DNA from: Apium graveolens
Taxonomy: Eukaryota; Streptophyta; Magnoliopsida; Apiales; Apiaceae
Direction: 5' to 3'
Assembly: GCF_009905375.1 (NCBI RefSeq)
Contig: NC_133653.1
Coordinates: 98,941,261 to 99,005,260 of the forward strand
Length of the DNA: 64,000 bases
A program made the position numbers and the translations under genes. Positions 11,686 to 22,700 of this stretch are shown one piece after another (positions within the stretch are counted from its first letter, which is position 1; each line of letters opens with the position of its first letter). The notes beneath the pieces were generated by a model. It was not told the origin of the DNA. It did no database searches and was given only the letters and a program-made list of their open reading frames with translations.

Positions 11686-13093
11686 TGTTAGGCAAAAAGC
11701 ATGCGCTAATAATTCACGCAAGTATACGCGTTCGCAAGTAATATAGAATGATTTCTAGTTCGTTCACACAGAGACTCTGATTTATTATATTTAATTAACA
11801 CTTATTCACCAATGTATGATTATTCTTCAATGCCAAGACAATAACGATTAAGGTTGGTTAACTAATATTAACTACGAGCATTAAACACTTGAATTAACAA
11901 TATTAAACACACATGAGATCCTAACTTCATTACTACTTCCTTCAATAGTTATTGTTATTAACCTTAGCATGTAATGGTGATGATATTAATCGAACAACAC
12001 GAAACTGATAAACGCCAACTTTCGTTGTACGAGTACCATTCTACCAAGCATCCACAATTTAGATAGAAGTTGAATATGCATCATTTATGTTGAGACCCTA
12101 TATGTCTATAGAATTTGACAACATAATGATTTAAGCATAAGTTATTCATGATAATTACACAGGGCAAGTAAAATGGTTAGAGTTACCCACTAATCATGCA
12201 TACAACACATGAACCTATACTAGCATGGCAAGTTCTAAATCTCAAGATCCACTGTCACTTCACAAGAGATTAACAGGCTATCTTACATGTTCGCGGCGCA
12301 TATAAGACCAATAAGCACAACCTATACAAGATATCACACAATCACCATATACCAAGGTATTAAACAATTAACTAAAGAATTCCATAGTAAATCCGCTAGA
12401 ATCCCATGATCACGTTTAGCCCATAATAGAACTCATCGTTACCATGGGTTCATATAAAAGCATGATAATAACACAACGATATAAGGCTGAAAAAAATACT
12501 TAATAAATAATGAAGTACGTCACAAGAGTATTAAGGTTCAAAGCATAAAGAAAACTAGCATCCACTTTTACAACGAATTAAAAGAATCACAAGATAAACT
12601 AATGTTTTCTATTCTTCGTTGTTGCGTGCTAAAACGGTCTTCTCAATCTTCTTGCCTTCACTCTGGTTTTAGAAAACGTCTTCCCATAAGGTTTATATAA
12701 GAGTCCAGGAGTCACTGCGCCAATAGAAGCCCAAACAGAATTGAAAACAAATAAAACCAGAATCTGAAATTCCGCACGCACGCGGCCGCTTGCTCCCTCC
12801 ACACGGTCGCGTACTTGCACGCGGTCGCTTGCTCCTGGTGCGCGGTCGCGTGCTACCCTTCTGCAAAATTCTTCCTTTTGCTCATGTTAGTGCTGATTTC
12901 TTTGCTCCTCACCCCTAGACTGATTCCAAGTACTTCCTTAAGCTTTATCTGATGAAAACTACATATCTAAGCAAGTTATACCCTGAAATGCAAAAACACT
13001 AGAAAATGCGTCAAATACATAAAATACTTGAGTACAAGACACCAATTCAAGCTGTTATGAGACGCTCTAAGTGGTATAAAATGCCACTTATCA
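11686..13093 (-). repeat. Athila-1 5' LTR
   Basis: About 1.4 kb. On the minus strand it begins TGATAAGTGGCATTTTATACC and ends GCCTAACA before the primer site. It aligns by eye with the LTRs at 19727 and 41939 (TGTTAAGTGGCATTT). A GC-rich island of CACGCGGTCGCGTGCT-type units lies at 12772-12856, followed downstream on the same strand by a TATATAAA box at 12692-12699. Transcription would start just past the TATA box. The partner LTR is outside the window. Confidence 0.85.
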
Positions 13094-13919
13094 GAAGTTT
13101 ATGAAAGGTATTCTCTCAAGGAAAGTGAAGTTCGATGACTTAAAGCCCGTTGCTCTTACGGGGGAATGCAGTGTTGTGTTGCAACAAAAGTTGCCTCTGA
13201 AGCTTAAAGATCCTGGAAGCTTCACTATTCCCTGCACCATCAGAAACTTGTCATTCGATAAGTGTTTATGTGATTTGGGATCTAGCATCAATCTGATACC
13301 TTTTTCTGTCTTCAAGTAGTTGAATTTACCCGATCCAAAGCCTACATATATGTCCTTGCAGTTGGTCGATCGTTCTATTACATATTCACGAGGCATTGTG
13401 GAGGATGTCTTGGTCAAGGTGGACAAACTCATCTTTCCTACTGACTTTGTAATTCTTGATTTCGAGGAGGATAAAAAGATTCCCATATTCTTGGGAAGAC
13501 CATTCTTGGCTACTGGACGAATCTTGATTAATGTGTAGAAGGGTGAGCTCACTATGCGAGTACTGGATCAGGATGTGACTTTTAATGTTTTCAATGCCAT
13601 GAAATTCCCTACGGATAATGAGGAGTGCTTAAAAGCGGAATTGTTCGATTATGTGGTTACTTCAGAACTTGATCAAATGCTAAGGTCTGATTCCTTAGAA
13701 AAGGCCTTGATGGGAAATTCAGATAGTGAAGATGATGAAGGTGATGAGCAGTTGCAGTATTTGAATGCTTCTCCTTGGAAGCGAAGGCTGGATATGCCTT
13801 TTGAATCTCTTGGAATGTCAAAACTCAAAAATGCCGAGGGGCGTCTCAAGCCATCTATTGAGGAAGCTTCTACACTCGAGCTTAAACCATTGCATGAACA
13901 CTTGTGTATGCGTTTTTAG
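13094..13919 (+). pseudogene. Athila-2 protease region
   Basis: Starts in mid-frame at the Athila-1 boundary with FMKGILSRKVKFDD, which matches Athila-1. The protease block CDLGSSINLIP holds the catalytic Asp; the second half reads FLGRPFLATGRILINV. Stops interrupt at 13317-13319 (after FSVFK) and near 13538. The following acidic linker contains NSDSEDDEGDEQLQYLNASPW, a stretch also present in Athila-1 and Athila-3. A frameshift near 13910 moves the reading into the reverse-transcriptase frame. Confidence 0.85.
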
Positions 13920-15410
13920 GTGATGCATCTACTTTGCATGTTATTATTGCATCTAATCTTTCAGGTAGTGATGAGGAAAAACTCTTGAGAATTCTGAGAG
14001 AGTTCAAATCACCAATTGGATGGACTATAGCCGATATCAAGGAAATCAGCCCTTCTTATTGCATGCATAAAATTCTGCTAGAGGAAGGAAGCAAGCTGAC
14101 TATTGAGCAACAGAGAAGGCTAAATCTGATTATGAAAGAGGTTTTGAAGAAGGAAATTCTCAAGTGGCTAGATGCAGGGATCATCTATCCTATTTCTTAC
14201 AGTTCTTGGGTGAGTTCAGTTCAGTGTGTGCCAAAGAAAGGAGGCATCACCGTGGTCGCTAATGAGAAGAATGAGCTCATTCCTACTCGAAGAGTCACGG
14301 GGTGGAGAGTTTGTATGGATTACAGGAAGCTGAACAAAGCAACGAGGAAGGATCACTTCCCTCTTTCCTTTATTGATCAGATGTTTGACAGGTTGACTAG
14401 GCATGAATACTATTATCTTTTGGATGGCTATTTGGGTTATAATCAGATTTGCATCACTTTAGAAGATCAGGAAAAGACTACCTTCACCTATTTGTTTGGT
14501 ACGTTTGCCTTCAGAAGAGTTTCTTTTGGGTTGTGTGGTGCACCTGCCACATTTCAGAGTTGCATAATGGCTATCTTCTCTGACATGATTGGTCAAAATG
14601 TGAAAGTGTTCATGGATGATTTCTCTGTGTTCGGGGATTCGTTCGATGAGTGCTTGCAAAATCTTGGCACAGTTCTTAAAAGGTGTGTTGAGACCAATCT
14701 GGTTCTCAACTGGGAGAAATGTCACTTTATGGTGCGACAGGGCATCATTCTTGGGCACAAGGTCTCTAGTAAAGGTCATGAGGTGGACAAAGCCAAGGTG
14801 GGGGTTATTAAAAACCTTCCTCCACCAATTTCTATTAAGGGGATTCGCAGTTTTCTTGGTCATGCGGGTTTCTATTAGTGGTTTAATTAGGACTTCTCTA
14901 AAATCTCTAAACAGTTATGCAATCTATTGGAGAAAAATGTCCCTTTCAAGTTTGATGATGAGTGTCTAGCTACTTTTGAGAGCTTAAAGAAGAGTTTGAT
15001 CATGGCACCAGTCATAACTGTACCTGATTGGAATGAGCCTTTGGAAATGATGTGCGATGCAAGTGACTATGCAGTTGGAGTAGTTCTTGGGCAAAGGAAG
15101 AATAATATATTTCATGTGGTCTACAATGCTAGTAAGACCCTCAATGGTGCTCAACTTAACTATACTACTACTGAGAAGGAACTCTTAGCCTTTGTCTACG
15201 GTTTTGAGAAGTTTTGTTCTTATTTGCTTGGGATGAAGGTGACAGTTTTCATTGATCACGTCGTGATTCACTATCTTGTCTCAAAGAAGGACTCGAAGCC
15301 TATACTGATTCGATGGGTTTTTTACTTCAGGAGTTTGAGTTGGAGATCAAGGATAGGAAAGGTACTGAGTATCAAGTTACTGATCATCTCTCTCGTTTAG
15401 AAGATCCAAG
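13904..15410 (+). pseudogene. Athila-2 reverse transcriptase and RNase H
   Basis: Polymerase blocks in order: WVSSVQCVPKKGGITVV, GWRVCMDYRKLNKATRKDHF, GYNQICITLEDQEK, FGLCGAPATFQ and the catalytic VFMDDFSVFGDSFDEC (near 14610-14650), so the Asp-Asp pair is intact. A stop near 14876 and a shift separate RNase H (14927 onward), which shows [30 protein letters not shown] and [10 protein letters not shown]. The RNase H TDH-type site is mutated to IDH but keeps the Asp. A further frameshift near 15330 leads into the linker before integrase. Confidence 0.88.
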
Positions 15411-16773
15411 TACAGCTTCACATGACAAGACCTTGATAAATGAGGTTTTTCCCGATGAGCAGTTGTTTGGGGTGCAAGAAGAAGAACCGTGGTTCGTAGA
15501 CATTGTGAACTACCTTGTGAGCAACATTATGCCCCCGGACTTATCTTCTGCTCAAAGGAAGAAGTTTTTTCATAAGGTGAAGTGGTACATGTGGGATGAG
15601 CCATTTTTGTTTCGTCAAGGAGCTGACCAAATCATCAGGAGATGTATTCCGTACAGCGAAATGGAGGCTATCTTACGAGACTGTCATTCGACTGTTTATG
15701 GAGGCCATTATGATGGAGAGAAGACATCAGCTCATATCCTTCAAGCAGGATTCTTCTAGCCTATATTGTTTAAAAATGCGCATCAGTTCGTTTTGAAGTG
15801 TGATCATTGTCAACGTGTTGGTAATATGTCCAAGAAGAATGAGATGCCTCTTAATGTGTTTCTCGAAGTTGAGGTCTTCGATATTTGCGGAATAGACTTC
15901 ATGGGGCCATTTATCCCATCTTTCAATAATCAATATATCTTGTTGGCGGTTGATTATGTGTCAGAATGGGTGGAAGTTAAAGTTTTGCCGACAAATGAAG
16001 CGAAGGTAGTGCTCAATTTTCTTCACAAGCAGATATTCACAAGATTTGGGACTCCAAGAGTCATAATCAGTGACGAGGGATCGCATTTCTGCAATCGCAA
16101 GTTCACTGCTATGATGTAAAGATATAATATGAATCATCACATTGCTACAGCCTACCATCCTCAAACTAATGGTCAAGCTGAGGTATCTAACAGAGAGATC
16201 AAGCAAATTCTAGAGAAAGTTGTATGTCCATCGAGAAAGGATTGGTCTTTTAAGCTGGATGAAGTTGTTTGGGCGTATCGAACAACATTCAGAACTCCGC
16301 TAGGCATGTCACCATTTCAGCTGGTTTATTGTAAAGGATGTCATTTGCATGTGGAGCTAGAGCACAAAGCGTATTGGGCTTTGAAGAAATTGAACCTTGA
16401 TATAGATGTAGTTGGTAAGAAAATGATGCTTCAATTGAATGAACTCGATGAGTTTCGACTTCAAGCATATGAGAACAATAAAATGTATAAGGAGAAAGTC
16501 AAGAGGTGGCACGATAGGGGTCTAGTACTCAAATCATTTGTGTCGAGGAAACAAGTGCTTTTGTTCAACTCTCGTCTCCGTCTGTTTCCTGGAAAATTAA
16601 AGTCGAGATGGTAAGGGCCGTTTATTTTCAAAACTGTGTTTCCACATGGAGCGGTGGAGATTTTTGAGAATGATTCAGGCCAAGAATTCAAGGTAAATGG
16701 ACAGCGATTGAAGCACTACTATGGAAATACGATAACCCGTGAGGTGGTTAGTGTCGTTTTATTATCCGCTTGA
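15313..16773 (+). pseudogene. Athila-2 integrase
   Basis: The frame 15313-15759 carries the linker ([10 protein letters not shown]) and the start of the zinc region (VYGGHYDGEKTSAHILQAGFF), broken by a TAG at 15757. The next stretch holds KCDHCQRVG, CGIDFMGPF with the first catalytic Asp present, and ISDEGSHFCNRKF with the second. After a TAA near 16117 comes [20 protein letters not shown] with the Glu. The C-terminal part runs to a TGA at 16771-16773, although a TAA at 16612 comes earlier. Unlike Athila-1, all three acidic residues survive, but the stops prevent a full product. Confidence 0.85.
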
Positions 16774-17355
16774 TCTCGGAATTCTACGTCAAGCTAGAGA
16801 CGTAAACCAAACGCTTATTGGGAGGAAATCCAAGCTTGTTGTACATTGGTAGAAGATAGAAGGAAGAAAAATCATATAAAAAAAGAAAATACAAAAAAAA
16901 ATCAGAAAAACAAAAAAAATAGGGCATTTACTATAAAAGCACGGCGTGTCCGCGCTGCCTGGCGGGGCGGTCGCGCTGAGATTACAGAAGCACGGCGTGC
17001 CCGCGCTAGGAAGCGGGGCGGCCATGCTGGGTTAGCCGACATACGGCGCGCCCGCACTGCCTGGCAGGACGGCCGCGCTGGAGCCCTGGAACCGAAAAAA
17101 AGAGAGAAAAAATAGAAAATCTGAATAACACAAGGAAAGTTCCCACATCAGTTTCAATCCCTCATACCCGATTTTTAAGCCCTCAAATCGACCCATTATC
17201 TACACTAATCCCATATTCATAACCCACTTCTCTTCTAATTCAATTTCTCAATCCCTATATATATACACTTATACACAATCATCTTCATCATACTTTACAT
17301 ATTCTCTCAAACACTAACTCTAAACACTTCTCTTTTCTCAACTTATTCAAATCCA
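16774..17355 (+). promoter_or_regulatory. Athila-2 pol-to-ORF3 spacer with GC island and TATA box
   Basis: A purine-rich A-run at 16855-16920, then a GC-rich island at about 16940-17085 made of units like CACGGCGTGCCCGCGCT, then AT-rich DNA with TATATATATA at 17256-17265. The third ORF opens 90 bases further on. The arrangement is that of an internal promoter and parallels the LTR of the same element. Promoter function is inference. Confidence 0.5.
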
Positions 17356-18511
17356 ATGGCACCAAAGAGAGCAAGGACTCAAGTTAGAAGCAGCACCGCC
17401 AATTCTTCAAGTGTTGGGGGTACGAGGCCTAGATTTGCTACTCCGGAGGCTGAAGTGGAGTATACAAGGCTGTTGACGAAGCAGATAGCGAAGGAGAGGG
17501 GTTTTCTGCCATCGGGTAATGATGGTAAGCTGCTTGAGATGATTTTGGAGATGGGTTGGATTTCTTTTTACGAGGCACCTACTTTTGTGCCTATGAGTGT
17601 TGTTCACGAGTTCTATGCGAATGCGAAGGTGGATAAGAATGGGTTTACGGTGGTGGGGGGTTGACGGTGGATTACAGTCCTGAGGCTATTCATCGGGTGA
17701 TTAACCAGCCCGAGAGATAGCCGGCTCAGGAGGATTGGGTGACTAAGACCGGGGACGATTTCGAATTGGACTTGATTGTTGCTACTCTGTGTGTCCCAAA
17801 CACTCACTGGAAGTTCAAGAGGGGGTCGAACGAGTATGCCACTTTCCCTGCCTCATGCATGAACAGGTTTTCTCGTGGTGTGCGAACATCATACCTTCTT
17901 CTCATGTGCATGATGTTACTGTGGATCGGGCAAGGTTGTTGTGGGGGATATTACAGGGCGATTATGTGGATCTTGGATCCATTATTTATTAGGGTATTCT
18001 AAGGTTTCTGTGTGGGAGCACTACAGGTTCTATCCCTTATGCTTCGATTGTGACTAAGCTTTGTATGCCGTTTAGAGTTCATTGGCCCGCACATGAGCAA
18101 CTTCAGTTACCGAGTGCCCCTATTGACATTTTGACGATCGCAGTGATACAGGAGTGGTACGGTGGGAAGGCGGATGAGAAGGGACTAAGTTACACCTATG
18201 ATCATTTGCCGGGTGGCCAGCCAGCCGATCAGACATATGCTGGTGGTTCTTCGAAGCAGCGGCAGCTGCAACAGCAAGAGGTAGAGTATAATGCTGGTTT
18301 GGGTTCAGTGCAGTATAGGCGCTTGACGAGGTAGATGGATGCGATGTATGACATCCATAGCAGGTTTGTATAGGATCTTACCCAGGCATTGGGGACAGCT
18401 TTTAGAGCCACGGGAATTGACATTCAGTGGCCAGTTTTTGGTGAGGATTCTATATACCCGCCTCCTGACACTCCACCCGCGGAGGGTGATGACCATCCTG
18501 ATTTCGAGTAG
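17356..18511 (+). pseudogene. Athila-2 third ORF (plant retrotransposon downstream protein)
   Basis: Opens with MAPKRARTQVRSS, a basic Ser-rich N-terminus, and is open to 17664, where a shift ends it. The remaining coding is readable in pieces: a Pro/Glu region near 17690, FELDLIVATLCVPNTHWKFK at about 17760, RARLLWGILQGDYVDLGS at about 17925, MPFRVHWPAHEQLQLP near 18065, and a C-terminal GIDIQWPVFGEDS ending at the TAG 18509-18511. Its place after pol matches the extra ORF of Athila elements, sometimes called envelope-like. No membrane segment is apparent, so a nuclear or particle role is as likely as an envelope. Its function is not known. Confidence 0.7.
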
Positions 18512-19726
18512 GTATGCCTTTATTCCTTACTATTACCTTCACCGAGGACAGTGAAAATTTTAAGTTTGGGGGTGGTAGTTAAGGAATATGTTTGTGTGAG
18601 TCCATATAGATGCATATTCATGCTAGTTTAGTTCATATCGCTGTATATTTATCATGTAGTTTTTATTTATTTATTTATTAATTTTACATATTTATTTTGC
18701 AAGTTAGTATGTTACATATAATTGCATGTGCATTTTATCATGTCCTCTTAAGTTGCTTTTCCGATTAATTTGTGATGTTGATTCGAGTGTAGTGATGTCG
18801 TATAAAGGAATGTTAAGTTTTAACGAATTGACTTGCATGCTAGAAACAAAAAATTTATCACTAAGTCTTATAGGTTACTTGAGTGCTAGATCATGATCAT
18901 GGTTTGTTTGTTTGTCGAGGTTTAATCACTTGTTTATGTCTAGAATTTAGGATATTCTCTTAGTGACGAAATAACATGGATTTACAAAATTAGGAGAAAA
19001 CATTAGATTTTATTGCTAGTTGTGGCTAGGCATCAAATGGCTAGTAACCAGCTCATATTTATATGAGTAGTATAGGGTTGAGAGAGATGGAGCGAAGCAC
19101 ACTCGTTCAGAAATTGTTGAAAGAAAAAAAAGAAGAAAAAAGAAAAAATATGTGTTATGCATAATTGATCATGAGTGGGTTCTTTAATACTCGAGTTTTT
19201 AAGTTCTAGGGGACTTTGTGCCTAGTGACCTAAGGCTTTTATAGTCTGGGATCCACTAACCTAACGCTTTCTATATGGGTATTATTGCATAAGTCTTTTG
19301 TGGGCCTCACTCATTGCATGATCAAATAAGCATATTTGTGCTTGTTATATGTTAGCAATAAAAATATGAATCCGTGTATAACTCCAATAAAATTGAAGTA
19401 TTGTCAGTCATTTTGAGTTTATCATTTATTATATTTATAACCTTGTGATTGCCTTGATGAGTGGTGAGTTATGATTATTGATCTAGTTGCGAGAGTAAAT
19501 CTGTTAAGCAATTGCACACACCCACATTTCTAGCTTGTGAGTTGATTTGTGGGATTTGATTGAACTCTATGCGAATAATTGCATTCGTTGAGATGTTACT
19601 CATTGGTTGGTCTAGTTAATCTAAGGAGATCGTTGCATTCATGTTAGTTGCATTCATGCATTTTTAATTTTTATTCTTTGAGTTTATTTATGCTTGAGGA
19701 CAAGCATCGATTCAAGTTTGGGTGTA
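18512..19726 (+). other. Athila-2 3' non-coding region with two polypurine-like tracts
   Basis: About 1.2 kb without a reading frame. Two similar tracts occur: AAGTTTGGGGGTGG just after the third ORF (about 18562-18576) and AAGTTTGGGTG at about 19715, immediately before the LTR. The second is in the position of the plus-strand primer. Otherwise AT-rich. A purine run (GAAAAAAAAG-like) lies at about 19120-19145. Confidence 0.6.
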
Positions 19727-22700
19727 TGTTAAGTGGCATTTATGTCCACTTAGAACGCTTCGTAAAGGCTCGAATTGGTTTTTTGTACTCAAGTTATTTG
19801 TGTATTTGATGTGTTTTTGTAGTGTTTTGCATTTCAGGGCATAATCAGGAAGAAGGACTGGATCTTGCATGTTTTATGCTTAGAAAAGTGTTAGGATGGA
19901 GCCTCAGTCAAATGCGCAAAATAAACCAGCAGTTGAAGGCTAGAAATAAAGAAGAAATGATTTTTTCTAGAAGCTTAGCGCGGCCGAGCTACACTTGAAA
20001 GTGGTCGCGCCATACTCAGAGCGGCCGTGCCGTATCCCAGGGCGGCCGCGCTAGGTGGTTTTCTAGAATCCTGATTTAAAAAGAATATTGATCTGCTGGA
20101 CTTCTGGTCGATTTGGGCTGCTATATAAAGACCTTTTAAAGACGTTTTTCATAACAGAGACTAAGGAGAAGACAAGGAGAAGACCTAGGAGCACAAATAC
20201 AATGAAGGAGAAGAAGATCTAGTTTTTACTTGTGATTCTTTGCTTAAGTTATAATCTTGGATGCTCGTTTTCTTTATTGTTGAACCTAATACTCTTGATT
20301 ACGTACTTTGATTATTTATTCAGTTTATAAAGACTTAGTTTATTATACCATGCTTTCATCGAAACCCACGGTGATGATGAGTTCGGTTATAAACAAATCG
20401 TTATTGTGGGGTTCTAACGGATTTACTTATGGATTTTAATAGTTAATTTGTTTTGATACCTTAGTGTGTGGTGACTGTATGATATCCTAGTATTGGTTGT
20501 GCTTATTCGTCTTATGAGCATCGCGAACTTATAAGATAGCGTGTTAATTTCTATTGAAGTGACAGTGAATATACAAGTTTAGAACTTGCCATGCTAGCAT
20601 AAGTTCATGTAATTGTTATGCATGATTTGTGGGTAATTTTAACTGTAACACCCCCAAATCCGGGGTCGGGGATCCGGGTTGTCACGAGTTCCATTTCCCC
20701 TAATAACACCCAATCTTAATAATTAATCAACTACTCTGTACTGTGACCCCACAATAAACACACACACACTACAAGTTATAGTCTCAGAGATGAACATCCA
20801 AAAATAATCACAAGTCATTTTATTCCACAATTATCTGCCAATACACCTTAAAAGGTTTTCTGGATAAATTTACATTTTCTTTGCCATTATTATAATTCAT
20901 ATTATACATGAGTCTGGTACATCAAAAGTTGAAAGCCTAGCCTATTGGTAGTTCCTACCTCAGCTACAGCGGCATCAACGCTTCCCGAAGACTGCAGAAC
21001 GTTTTCTAACCGCTTGCGAATCGGGAGCTTGGTCCTGTTCATCTTGTCTATCTGATGTTGTGTGATGAAAGAAGAAGGCAAGGGTGAGCAACAAGCCCAC
21101 CAAAATAATATATAATATGATTAACAATATATGAGCCTTCTCATAGTACTCATGAAAGTCTTGGTCAAAAGAAATGAACCAAGTTTGATATCTTAATGCG
21201 ATGAAGTCGCAAAATATTCAGTATATATACATATATACTTTTCAAAATCTTGGAAGTCCTCTTCCAAGCATAATATACACAAAGTTCCAGTTTATAACTG
21301 TATATAAAAAAAATATTGTTACAAGGTGATCTCATATATCTAACATTGTCTCAACATTTTTCTGAAAGTCTCTGTCATTCATAAGACAACCATTAACTAG
21401 ATATAAGTTTAAATCGGTGAAGTTACAAGATACTTCCAATATACTTATATCTTTTCCAGATACTACTTGAACTACCACCGTTCAAGTTATAATTAGTTTC
21501 AAAAGTTCATCACATATATGAGACTACAAGACCAGATTTGAATAGATTAAATCTTTTAAAATATCATCAAAATACAATGAAGTTATGAGATACTTCATTT
21601 GATGCAAACATCATTTTGAAAACTTGACCCTGCCAACACTCAACAATCGCCCAACCGTAGCCTTTCTATCGAAGTGCTCTGGGTAGTGTTGCAGAAATAT
21701 CCAATTGGATGATGAACTCATTACGGGAGTTTACCGCACCAGGAAGACCACTTACGATGATCAGTCGTAGTAGTGCAACCCCACCATTTTCTACATATAG
21801 AGGAGAACCTGTCGGATTTACTTGTCAACCGAACACTGAACTCCTAAGGAATGGACCGCCTTAGCGGAACTTCCAGGCCATTTGGGCCAGTATAATAAGG
21901 CTGGGCCGGCGCTACTCGACCACTTACGCCACTCCTAGTTCAGATGAAATCCATGACTCTGAAACGTAAAGCTCGTCCCCACTTTCCCCAAGTAGAAACT
22001 TGTTGATACGGCTCCACCAAGAAGTCGTATCTAGTTGGAAAGGAAAACTCACCGATATTTCCCAAGCGATGCCTGTTAATGGATTAACTTGTTCCAAGAA
22101 TTTTACTTCCCGAGTGTTGGGTAAGTAATCAAAAACTCTTTTATCAAGACAACAACCTTGTTGCGAATATAAAATACACCACAGAGCCGGATCCCTCCGG
22201 TTTTGAGCAAGTATTTAAATCCCCTTTTTAAAAGGAAGATCTTAAATATAAAAATGAGTTTTGGGATCCGCTCTAACTTTTGAAAATCATTTTAAAGACT
22301 TGAAAACACTTTAAAGAGTGTTTGGAATAATGCTGATTTAATAAAGTAAATCAGTCTCAATATAAAGAAATATCTGAATATTATTATTTAAATAATATTC
22401 CCATAAAGAGTAATTGAGGTAGAAGTTGGAAAACTATACTTGAAATGAATAGTAAATAATCAAAGATATACTTATACGAAAGTAATATCTTTATTTGAAT
22501 ATCAAAAGTAAGTTTGATTATCGAACATTATTCTTTAATAAATAAAGAATATTAATAAATAATAAGCAGAGTCATAATACCTCGAATGAATATTATAAAT
22601 AATATTCATTAAATAAAATAAAGGAGTCATACATCCTCAAATGAATATCCAAGTAATATTCCATAAATAATATAAAGGAGTCATAAGTCCTCGAATGAAT

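Larger units (their letters stand above)
5709..13093 (-). mobile_element. Athila-1: Athila-like Ty3/gypsy retrotransposon, 5' LTR to start of third ORF
   Basis: A minus-strand element with 5' LTR (11686-13093), tRNA-Asp-type primer site, gag, protease, reverse transcriptase, RNase H, integrase and the spacer before the third ORF. It is cut at 5708 by Copia-1, so its third ORF and 3' LTR lie beyond the left edge. The LTR end at 13093 abuts the middle of the Athila-2 gag-protease frame, so it was inserted into Athila-2. GAAGT at 13094-13098 is the expected target duplication but its partner is not visible. Many in-frame stops remove coding capacity, although the domain order is complete. Confidence 0.85.

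Noticed and set aside
12772..12856. CpG-island promoter of a host gene
   Set aside because: It is inside an Athila LTR and repeated at the same place in two other Athila LTRs.
13091..13552. 153-codon minus-strand open frame
   Set aside because: Antisense of the Athila-2 protease; the same shadow is seen opposite the Athila-1 protease at 9402-9866.
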